The notes under the pieces were generated by a model. The model ran no database searches and had not been told where the DNA came from. It worked only from the letters and a program-made list of their open reading frames with translations. DNA of 64,000 nt from Micromonospora alfalfae (GTDB lineage: Bacteria > Actinomycetota > Actinomycetes > Mycobacteriales > Micromonosporaceae): the NCBI RefSeq assembly GCF_022230925.1, contig NZ_JAKKFH010000041.1:1-64000 (forward strand), given 5' to 3'. The position numbers and the translations under genes are program-made. Of the stretch, positions 53,855-61,544 are shown piece by piece. Positions within the stretch are counted from its first letter, which is position 1, and every line of letters starts with the position of its first letter.

Positions 53855-54398
53855 GGAACTTCTTCACCGTCTGTTGAGGATTACCGACGACCACGACGCC
53901 GGGCGGTACGTCCGTGCGGACCACCGTCGCCGCGCCGACGACGCTGTCCCGGCCGACCCGCACGCCCTTCAGGACCAGGGCGTGCGCACCGACCCAGACG
54001 TTCTCCTCGAGAACGATCGGGGCACGGGTGAGTGGGCCGGGCGGGGCGTGCCGCTGCGCGGGGGGCAGGTTGTGGAAGTCGTTGTCGAGCAACTCGCAGT
54101 CCGACAGGAGGCACCGGTCCCCCACTGTGACCGACGTCCAGGTGCCGATCCAGGTGGCGTTGAGCAGACAGTCCGCCCCGACGCGTACCTCGCCGGGTCC
54201 GGCGAAGCGGACGAGTTTGTTCAACCGGGTGCGGTCACCAATTGTCACCCGCACACCACGCCGCAACCGGATGCGGCCCCGGATCTCCACGTCCCGACCA
54301 AGCGTCAACCGTCGATAACGGAGCTGATACCAGCCGCGTTTGACCGCGAAGACCAGACGCACCACACGTCTCGTTCGGATGCCAGCGGCGCCGAGCAA
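53847..54398 (-). CDS. hexapeptide-repeat acyltransferase
   Basis: A left-handed beta-helix acyltransferase of about 183 residues with repeated I/V-G-x-x-x units (VTIGDRTRLNKLVRF, VRVGADCLL, SVVGAATVV). Such enzymes O-acetylate or N-acylate sugars. TTG 54398 is the best-supported start because GGGGAGG lies upstream, but a TTG at 54461 or a GTG further down are possible. The gene overlaps the co-polymerase start. Confidence 0.85.
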   Translation of the reverse strand: MLGAAGIRTRRVVRLVFAVKRGWYQLRYRRLTLGRDVEIRGRIRLRRGVRVTIGDRTRLNKLVRFAGPGEVRVGADCLLNATWIGTWTSVTVGDRCLLSDCELLDNDFHNLPPAQRHAPPGPLTRAPIVLEENVWVGAHALVLKGVRVGRDSVVGAATVVRTDVPPGVVVVGNPQQTVKKFHD

Positions 54399-54493
54399 CG
54401 ACCCTCCCCCACCGTCGCGGGCCGGCGGCGGTGGGTACCGCCACCGGCCCAACGTGAACAATCTACCGATGCTCCGTTACGAACGGTTGACCC

Positions 54494-56488
54494 TTACTGT
54501 ACGGAGAAGAATGTCGATGGGGTAGACCAGGACAACTCGGGCGTCGCGCTGCTGATCACTGTCGCCGTGGTGCCGTTGACCACCGCGGTCGGGGCGGCCG
54601 TCGGGTCGAACGGCACGCTGCGCAGCGCGCCGTCGGTGGAGCCGTAGACGATCCGGCCACCCACCCAGGCCATGCCCCGCACCGCGGACCAGGTCACACC
54701 AGTGGTCGGCAGGGTGAACTCGGTGGCACCGAGGTAGCTGCCGTCGATCTCGAAGTAGCGGTAGTAGAGGTTGTTGGACCCGGTACGGGTGTAGTAGAGC
54801 CGGCCGTCGAGGAAGAAGGCGCCGGTCAGCAACGCCGGGTTGTACCAGTCGTTGTAGCCGGACGCCTCCCACGGCGAGCCGATGGCGCCTCCGTTGAAGA
54901 GCGAGATGTCGATCCGACTGCCGGTGGGCGTGCCGGCCACGGTGTGCGACCAGTAGATCCGGTCGTCCACCCGCCAGGTCGCGCCGGCCGCCGTGTACGC
55001 GGGCTGGCTGACGCTGGTAGCGGTGCCCAGCGCTGTGCCGTCGAACGGCACCTTCGCCACGGTGCCCGAGGCGGTGCCGAGGTAGAGGTTGCCGGTGGTG
55101 GCCGACGGCGGGTTCTTCGCCGTGAAGGTACGTCCGCCGGCGAGCGGGAACATGCCGAGCCGGCCGTGGTACTCCTCGCCCATGCCATCGGAGTTGTGCC
55201 CGAAGTAGAGGCCGTCCGAACCGCGCCAGAGCACGGGCACCGCCGAACCCCAACTGCTGGTGCCCGACGGCATCGACGCGCTGCCGCTGCGGCGCGGGTT
55301 CCAGTTCACCGGCATACCGGTCGCCGGGGTGACGGCGGCGATGCCGAGCCGGTCGATCGCGCCCGCGCCCGCGTTGTCGCTGGCGTTCGGGTTGTTCAAC
55401 CAGCGGAAGTGCCCGCCCAGGTAGATCACGTTGTCCGCCACCTCGACTGAGGTGATGGTGTCGTTGCCGGTGAAGTCGACCCAGGTGGCGAGCTGGCCGC
55501 CGCCCCGCGCCGCGGTCTCGAAGCGGACCAGGGCGTCGCAGTACGCCGACGGCCAGCCGGCGCCGCCGTTGGTGCCGACCACGAACCAGGTGCCGTCGCC
55601 GCCGAACTTCACGTCCTGCACGTAGTGCACGAAGGTCGCCGGTGACGCGCACGGCGCGACGAACTTGTCGCTGCTCCAGTCGATCAGCGTGGGCGTCGCG
55701 GAGACGTCCACCAGTGCGATCTGGTTGCGCGGCAGGTCGTTCACGAGCGTGAAGTTGCCGCCGACGACCAGGGTGTCGCCGTCCGGTGCGACGTCGATGG
55801 TCCAGACGTACGACGTGGTGCTGTGCCGTCCCACAGTGGCGTCGATGCTGAAGCTCGGGTCGATCGCGCCGGTGGTCGCGTTGAGCCGGCCGAGACCGGC
55901 GTGCGCGGTGCCGTTGAGCCAGTTGAATGCCCCGGCCACGTAGAGCCAGTTGCCGTCCAGCGCCAGGTCGCGGACCGTGCCGCCGTCGGAGCGCCCGACC
56001 CAGCTGTCGATGATCGCGCCGGTCGACGGGTTGAGCGCCACCAGGTTCTTCCGGGAGACGCCGTTGACGTTCTTGAAGGTGCCGCCGACGATCAGCGTGC
56101 CGCCGGGGCCGGCGATGAGGGTGTTGACAGCGCCGTCGAGCACCGGCAGGAAGGTGGTCGACATGGTGCCGGTGGTCCGGTCGTACGCGAAGAGGTAGCG
56201 CTGCGTGATCCACGCAGAACTCGCGGTCTGCCGGAGCTGGGTGAAGCTGCCGCCGACGAAGACCGTGTTGCCCACCTGCGCGAAGGCACGGGTCTCACCG
56301 TCTCGGGCGTGCGGGGTAGCGTCGGCGGGGTTCGCCGACACCAGGGTCGCCGTGGTCGGGACCGGTACCACAGCGGCCGACGCGGTGGTGGGCACGCCCA
56401 GAGCTGCGGCGATGATCGCCAACGCGACCATCCCCGCCCGAGTACGACGTCGTCCTGCAAAACGCCACAAGTGCGAGAGTTTGGGCAC
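54494..56488 (-). CDS. secreted beta-propeller-like protein with NHL/delta-60-type repeats
   Basis: A 664-residue secreted protein with a signal peptide ending near residue 38 (VPTTASAA). The rest is built of repeats around 45-60 residues with motifs such as VFVGGSFTQL, LIVGGTFKNVNG and YVAGAFNWLNG, which resemble delta-60/propeller repeats. GTG 56488 has GGAGG upstream. It lies between the cluster's acyltransferase and the GH26-like gene. It may bind surface glycan; no catalytic residues are evident. Confidence 0.75.
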   Translation of the reverse strand: MPKLSHLWRFAGRRRTRAGMVALAIIAAALGVPTTASAAVVPVPTTATLVSANPADATPHARDGETRAFAQVGNTVFVGGSFTQLRQTASSAWITQRYLFAYDRTTGTMSTTFLPVLDGAVNTLIAGPGGTLIVGGTFKNVNGVSRKNLVALNPSTGAIIDSWVGRSDGGTVRDLALDGNWLYVAGAFNWLNGTAHAGLGRLNATTGAIDPSFSIDATVGRHSTTSYVWTIDVAPDGDTLVVGGNFTLVNDLPRNQIALVDVSATPTLIDWSSDKFVAPCASPATFVHYVQDVKFGGDGTWFVVGTNGGAGWPSAYCDALVRFETAARGGGQLATWVDFTGNDTITSVEVADNVIYLGGHFRWLNNPNASDNAGAGAIDRLGIAAVTPATGMPVNWNPRRSGSASMPSGTSSWGSAVPVLWRGSDGLYFGHNSDGMGEEYHGRLGMFPLAGGRTFTAKNPPSATTGNLYLGTASGTVAKVPFDGTALGTATSVSQPAYTAAGATWRVDDRIYWSHTVAGTPTGSRIDISLFNGGAIGSPWEASGYNDWYNPALLTGAFFLDGRLYYTRTGSNNLYYRYFEIDGSYLGATEFTLPTTGVTWSAVRGMAWVGGRIVYGSTDGALRSVPFDPTAAPTAVVNGTTATVISSATPELSWSTPSTFFSVQ

Positions 56489-56653
56489 GCTGCGCCTCCA
56501 GATTGGATGAGAACCCGAGGTAGCGTGCCTCGTCCAGCCTGGTTAACAAAATCCGCCGATTGGGCGGTGCATGAATCCGCAAGCCGACAGAACGCCGGAG
56601 GATCGGTTGTCCGACCCCCCGGCGACCGCCGTCCGGTCAGCCCGTTTCGAACG

Positions 56654-58360
56654 TCAGCGGTTACCTCCGGTGGGTTGCCGCAGGTAGGGGTCCTGGCCGG
56701 CCTTCGCGAAGCCGGCCACCGCCGAGGCGTCGTGGTTCATCGTCATGTCGCAGGTCGACGTGCGGCTGGTCATGCCGGCCGAGTTGAAGTAGATCGCCGC
56801 CTTGATCTTCGGGTGCGCCTTCAGCGCCGCCGGGAACTCCTGGAACCAGCGCTGCTTGGCGCCCAGGTCGGCGGAGTTGAAGTTGGTGCCGAACTCGGCG
56901 AGCATCCGGGGCTTGCCCGCGCCGATGCCGTTGTCGTCCAGCCACCGGTAGAAGCCACCGACAGTCGTGCTCGGGCTCTTCCACACAGTGCTGCCGTTGC
57001 AGACGTGGAAGTTGTACGGGTCGTAGGCCACCCAGTCGACGTACTGGTCGCCCGGGTACAGGCCGGCGTACCGCGAGTAGTGCCCGGACCAGCCCATCAT
57101 CGTCCAGACCCAGACCGCGTTCGTCGCGCCTGCGTTGGCGAACCGCTGGTGGACGTAGCGCCAGGCCCTGACGAAGTCGGCGTCGCTGCCCTTGTTCGGC
57201 TCGTCCTCCGGCTCGTGGTCGAAGCCGATGAAGACCGGAACGCCAGCGGCCTTGATCCGGCCCGCGACCGCGTCGATGGTGTCGTCCTGCTTGCCGCCGT
57301 AGACGTCCGACCACTTGAGGGTGGTGCCGGCGGAGAAGTCACGCGACTCCCAGGCGAAGAACATCAACCGGCCTTCGCGCATCTGCTGCTGCTCGTACAT
57401 GTCGGGGAAGGCGCCGTTGCTGCCGGCGTTGGAGAAGTCGTGGTAGCGGTGCACGATGTCGAACTTGCGCCCGACCTGCGTCTCCACGTCGACGACGGCC
57501 TTGCCGTGGTCCCAGCCACCGGCCGCCCCGGCGGGCGAGTACATGCCCCACCAGGCGCCACAGGACGGGACGAGCTTGTCCGAGACGGACCCACACTTGC
57601 CGGACGGGAGGGTGCCGCTGGCGCTCGGGGTCGCCGTCCGGGTCGGAGCGATGGTCGGCGACGGCTTCGGCGCGGCGGTGGTCGGCGACGCGCTCGGCGA
57701 CGGCGGCGGTGCCGGCCGGGTGGGGGTCACCGGCGACGGCCGGGACCCGAGGTCGTAGCTGATCAGCAGGCTGGGTCGCAGGTCCGGGTTGCGGTTCTCG
57801 ACCGACGCCCAGTAGATCCGGCTCTCCAGGCCACTCTGCGCCAACGAGACCGTCCAGGTGCCGTTGCCGGTGACCAGCTTGGAGACGTCCCACTCGTTGA
57901 CGCCCTTGGACACGCTTGTCACGCTGTCCAGTGCGGCGCCGGCCGAGGTCAGCGGCGGCCGCGACTCGCGGGCGCTCAGCGGCGACGCGTGCGCCGTCAC
58001 CGTGGCGGCGAACTGCTGCCAGGCGTGCACCCGCAGCGTCGCCCGGATGTTGACTGCGGTGGCCGGCACCGTGGTGACAGCGAACTCGATGACCGCCTCG
58101 CGGCCACCGCGCGGGTTGCCGTCGCAGCGCGTCGCGCAGGTCGCGAGGGTCGACTTGGCCGCGTTGTCACCGTCCTGTGAGACAGCGGTGGCGGTGGTGT
58201 CGGCCGCCGCCCGGATCGACAGGTCGTCGCTGGCCAGCAGCGGCATCATCGTCGCCACGATGCCGGCCACCACCGAACCGCCGACCACGCCGATGGCAAT
58301 CGCCTTACGCCGGGGTCCGGAGCGGAACCGGGTGATGCGGTGCAGTCCGTGCCTGGTCAA
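56654..58360 (-). CDS. secreted DNRLRE and GH26-like glycoside hydrolase
   Basis: A 568-residue exported protein. After a signal-anchor (about 20-45), a DNRLRE-type beta-sandwich (about 50-210) is followed by a proline/threonine linker (about 215-255). The C-terminal catalytic domain resembles GH26, with acid/base candidate in IGFDHEPEDE and nucleophile candidate in MLAEFGTNFN. TTG 58360 has GGGAG upstream; the ATG at 58417 is an alternative. It could cut mannan-type or beta-linked surface glycan. Confidence 0.8.
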   Translation of the reverse strand: MTRHGLHRITRFRSGPRRKAIAIGVVGGSVVAGIVATMMPLLASDDLSIRAAADTTATAVSQDGDNAAKSTLATCATRCDGNPRGGREAVIEFAVTTVPATAVNIRATLRVHAWQQFAATVTAHASPLSARESRPPLTSAGAALDSVTSVSKGVNEWDVSKLVTGNGTWTVSLAQSGLESRIYWASVENRNPDLRPSLLISYDLGSRPSPVTPTRPAPPPSPSASPTTAAPKPSPTIAPTRTATPSASGTLPSGKCGSVSDKLVPSCGAWWGMYSPAGAAGGWDHGKAVVDVETQVGRKFDIVHRYHDFSNAGSNGAFPDMYEQQQMREGRLMFFAWESRDFSAGTTLKWSDVYGGKQDDTIDAVAGRIKAAGVPVFIGFDHEPEDEPNKGSDADFVRAWRYVHQRFANAGATNAVWVWTMMGWSGHYSRYAGLYPGDQYVDWVAYDPYNFHVCNGSTVWKSPSTTVGGFYRWLDDNGIGAGKPRMLAEFGTNFNSADLGAKQRWFQEFPAALKAHPKIKAAIYFNSAGMTSRTSTCDMTMNHDASAVAGFAKAGQDPYLRQPTGGNR

Positions 58361-58693
58361 GGAAACTCCCTGTGTCTGCGTCCGTAACGGTGAGCAGCGT
58401 ATCGATGACCAGGACATGTGGCAGGTAGGACAGTTTTCCGTAAGCGCGTCTTAATCGTCAGCTAAGAAACGCCTCGGGGAAATCACTGCCGCTGGCCGCA
58501 GTGCGACCGATGCCCGCCACACACCTTGCCCGCGGAGCACGCGCGGAGTCAACGGGGCGCGTGGAGAGCCTGCCGCTGAGCCCGCTCATCCGCCCGCACG
58601 CCGCTGTAGTACCGCGGCCGCCGGCCCACGAACGCCCCCCGGAACCCCGTTCACAGTCAACGCCCTCGATGGCTGGGCTGCCTGTCCGGTCCG
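58361..58693. other. 333-base gap between the GH26-like gene and aroE
   Basis: No gene is supported. The part near the hydrolase is AT-richer than the rest (TTTTCCGTAAGCGCGTCTTA) and could hold its promoter, reading leftward. The aroE-proximal half is GC-rich with no clear structure. Confidence 0.4.
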
Positions 58694-59524
58694 TCAGCCG
58701 GCGCGAGCGGCAGTCAGCGCGGCAGCCATCGCCGCCCTCGGCGCGGCCACGCCGGTGAACTGCTCGAACTGCCCGACGGCCTGGGCCAGCAGCAGGTCCA
58801 GACCGGAGACGATCCGGCAGCCGGCCCCGTTCGCGGCCGTCGCCAACGGGGTCGGCCACGGGTCGTACAGCGCATCGAAGTACACGGCGCCCGGCCGCCA
58901 GGCCACCGCGCCGGCCAGCGGGTCGGCGACCCCCTTGGGCACCGTGGAGACGACCACGTCGGCGGCGACCAACTGCCGGGGGGCATCAGCCCACGGAGCG
59001 AACGTCAGCGCGACACCCAGCGCGCCGGCCACCGGGCGCAGCTCGTCGACCGCCTCGGCTCGGCGGGCCACCACCGTCACCGCCGAGCACGCGAGCCGCG
59101 CGGCAGCGGCGAGCGCGGCGCGGGCGGTCCCCCCGGCGCCGAGCACCGTGACGGTGGCACCGGCGGTCACGCCGGCATCGGTGAGCACCCGCACCATGCC
59201 GGCGACGTCGGTGTTGTCCGCGTACCAGGAGCCGTCCGGACGGCGTACCAACGTGTTTGCCGCGCCGACGGCGACGGCGACCGGCGAGGCCGCGTCGGCC
59301 ACGGCGAGCGCGGCCTCCTTGCCCGGCATGGTCACCGACAACCCGGCCCACTCCGGGCCCAGGCCGGCGACCAGATCCGGCAGCTCCGCCGCCGCGCACT
59401 CGATCCGGGTGTACGACCACCCGGTCAGCCCTGCGGCGACGTAACCCGCGGTGTGGATCACCGGGGAGAGGGAGTGCGCGATCGGCTTGCCCAGCACCGC
59501 GGCCCTACGGATCGACACGATCAC
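58694..59524 (-). CDS. aroE: shikimate dehydrogenase
   Basis: NADPH reduction of 3-dehydroshikimate. The 276-residue enzyme shows the substrate motif GKPIAHSLSPVIH, the catalytic lysine in SVTMPGKEAAL, and the Rossmann GAGGTARAAL. Start at 59524 is GTG; a second GTG six bases downstream is also possible. It lies on the far side of the polysaccharide cluster from aroC. Confidence 0.95.
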   Translation of the reverse strand: MIVSIRRAAVLGKPIAHSLSPVIHTAGYVAAGLTGWSYTRIECAAAELPDLVAGLGPEWAGLSVTMPGKEAALAVADAASPVAVAVGAANTLVRRPDGSWYADNTDVAGMVRVLTDAGVTAGATVTVLGAGGTARAALAAAARLACSAVTVVARRAEAVDELRPVAGALGVALTFAPWADAPRQLVAADVVVSTVPKGVADPLAGAVAWRPGAVYFDALYDPWPTPLATAANGAGCRIVSGLDLLLAQAVGQFEQFTGVAAPRAAMAAALTAARAG

Positions 59525-59739
59525 CGCCGGTCGCGGCCGGTGGCCCGGTCACTGTCGACATCACTTCCCCGCTCTCCCGCGCACGTCGGAATCGACAGTA
59601 CCCAGCACTCCGGCCCGGGCACCAGGCAACCGGCTCTGCGGCCACCCCGGGCGACCGCGTCATCGCGTGACGCCCCATCGACGTTGGTAAAAGCATTTTC
59701 GGCGACGGAAGGGCCGACCAAAAAGGGAACCTGAACCAC

Positions 59740-59796
59740 AAAGGCTCCCTTCCCGGCGGGGACCATAATTGCGGTCGCAGTGGGAAGGGAGCCTTT
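59740..59796. terminator. 15-bp perfect inverted repeat downstream of mltG
   Basis: AAAGGCTCCCTTCCC (59740-59754) is reversed at 59782-59796 with a 27-base loop. It begins about 19 bases after the mltG stop. In minus-strand reading the stem ends in a TTT run, so a terminator is plausible, although the loop is long. GGGAAGGGAGCC is also partly repeated nearby (AAAAGGGAACC). Confidence 0.55.
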
Positions 59797-59814
59797 ACGG
59801 CGTGACCCGGCCGG

Positions 59815-61014
59815 TCAGATGATGCCAGCCTCCTTGGCCTTGTTCTCGTTGCGCTTGTGCTGCTCGTACGTCTCGGCGAACGCGGAGTGACCCTTATCGT
59901 CGATGGCCACGAAGTAGAGCCACTTGCCGGGCGGCGTGTCCATCGCCCCTTCCAGGGCCTGCTTGCCCGGATTGTTGATCGGGGTGGGGATCATTCCGCG
60001 CAGCTTGCGGTTGTACGGGTTCTTCTGGTCGTCCAACTCGGCCGCCGTCATCTGCTTGGACGACTTGGTCGGCTTACCGATCGACTCCAGGTAGTAGTTG
60101 ACGGTGACGTCCATTTCCAGGCAGTTGCAATCGAACTCGCCGTACGCGCGGTTGTAGGCCACCCTGGCGACCTTGCCGAGGTCGTCCTTGTTGCCCGCCT
60201 CGGCCTGGGCGAGGGAGGCCACGATCAGCGCCTCGTACGGGCTGACCTTGCGTTCCTCCTGCACCCGGTCGGCGAACTTCATCTCCCCCGTCACCGACAG
60301 GAAGCGGTTCACCATCAGCTTGAGGATGCTCTCGGCGGTGGACTTCGGCGGGATCTCGTACGTGTCCGGGAAGAGGAAGCCCTCGACGGACTTGACGCTC
60401 TTCTTGCCGTCGCCGCGCTCGAACCACCAGTCCGGAACGCCGAGCCCTTCCGGGTCCTTCGCGGCGGCCTGGAAGTCCTTGACCGGGATCTTGGTCTTCT
60501 CGGAGAGCAACTTGTAGATGTTGAAGCTGGTGCGGCCCTCGGGGATGGTCAGCCCGTTGACGATCTTGTTCTTCAGGTCGAGCATCGCGGTCACCGCGTT
60601 CGTGCCGCTCATCTGCTTGCGCAGCTTGTACGTGCCCGGCTGGATGTTCTTGCTGCGCGAGTTGGCCTCGGCCGCCTCGATGAACGCCTTCTGGCTCTTC
60701 ACCACGTCCGCCGCGACGAGGGCGTCAGCCATGTCGGCGATCAACGCGCCGTTCTTGATCTCGACGGTGACCTCACCGGCCCCGCTGCCGTCGTAGTCGG
60801 GGGTGACGAAGTAGTTCTGGATGCGGTCGAAGCCGTAGAACGCGCCGCCGCCGATGCCGCCCAACAGGAACAGGGCCATCAGCAGGGCCAGGAATGTCTT
60901 GCCCCGGCCGCCGCCGCCGCCGGACCCGCTCTTGCCCTTGCGGAAGCCGCGCCGGTGCCGACCCTTCTCCCCCCGCTCCGGCTCGTCGAACCCAAGATCC
61001 AGATCGTCGATCAT
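59815..61014 (-). CDS. mltG: endolytic transglycosylase MltG
   Basis: Membrane-bound glycan terminase of peptidoglycan synthesis. A cytoplasmic basic segment (about 1-45) is followed by one transmembrane helix (LFLLGGIGGGAFYGF), a LysM-like domain and the YceG catalytic domain. The catalytic glutamate is probably in IVASLAQAEAGNKDDL. 399 residues is normal for actinobacteria. Its ATG overlaps the ruvX stop as TAATG. Confidence 0.95.
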   Translation of the reverse strand: MIDDLDLGFDEPERGEKGRHRRGFRKGKSGSGGGGGRGKTFLALLMALFLLGGIGGGAFYGFDRIQNYFVTPDYDGSGAGEVTVEIKNGALIADMADALVAADVVKSQKAFIEAAEANSRSKNIQPGTYKLRKQMSGTNAVTAMLDLKNKIVNGLTIPEGRTSFNIYKLLSEKTKIPVKDFQAAAKDPEGLGVPDWWFERGDGKKSVKSVEGFLFPDTYEIPPKSTAESILKLMVNRFLSVTGEMKFADRVQEERKVSPYEALIVASLAQAEAGNKDDLGKVARVAYNRAYGEFDCNCLEMDVTVNYYLESIGKPTKSSKQMTAAELDDQKNPYNRKLRGMIPTPINNPGKQALEGAMDTPPGKWLYFVAIDDKGHSAFAETYEQHKRNENKAKEAGII

Positions 61015-61472
61015 TACGTCCGCCTCCGCTGCGCGTCCAGCCAGCTCTGCAGGATCTCCACCGCGGCCGCCTGATCGACAACCGCACGTTGACGTTTACC
61101 TCGGACGCCACGCTCGGCAAGCCTACGAGAAGCGACCACGGTCGACATCCTCTCGTCAGTGAGCGTTACCGGGACAGGCGCTATCACATCGACCAGTCGG
61201 TCAGCGTACGCCTTCACATGGACGGCCGCAGGGCCATGCTTGCCGGCGAGATTGACCGGAAGACCGACGACAACCCCGACGGCCTCGTGTTCGGCCACCA
61301 GCGCGGCCAGCTCGGCGAGGTCGCTCGGCACCGCGTCCGGCGCTGCCGTGAGATCGCGGGCCAGGGTGACCAGCGGCGTTGCCAGGATTCCGTCCGGATC
61401 CGAGCGGGAGACGCCCACCCGCACCTGACCGACATCCACGCCGATCCGCACACCACGCGTCGACTCAGCCAC
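61014..61472 (-). CDS. ruvX: Holliday-junction-resolvase-like YqgF (RuvX)
   Basis: RNase-H-fold nuclease of the YqgF family, implicated in rRNA processing or recombination. The 152-residue protein starts RGVRIGVDVGQVRVGVSR with the first acidic residue, has VVGLPVNLAG and DERMSTVVASRRLAERG. It lies between alaS and mltG, the conserved order. Confidence 0.95.
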   Translation of the reverse strand: MAESTRGVRIGVDVGQVRVGVSRSDPDGILATPLVTLARDLTAAPDAVPSDLAELAALVAEHEAVGVVVGLPVNLAGKHGPAAVHVKAYADRLVDVIAPVPVTLTDERMSTVVASRRLAERGVRGKRQRAVVDQAAAVEILQSWLDAQRRRT

Positions 61473-61544
61473 CGAACGTCACCACCGGCCGGGAACGAAC
61501 CAGGGCGGACCAATCGGCCCGCCCTGACTCACAGTGATGATCTA

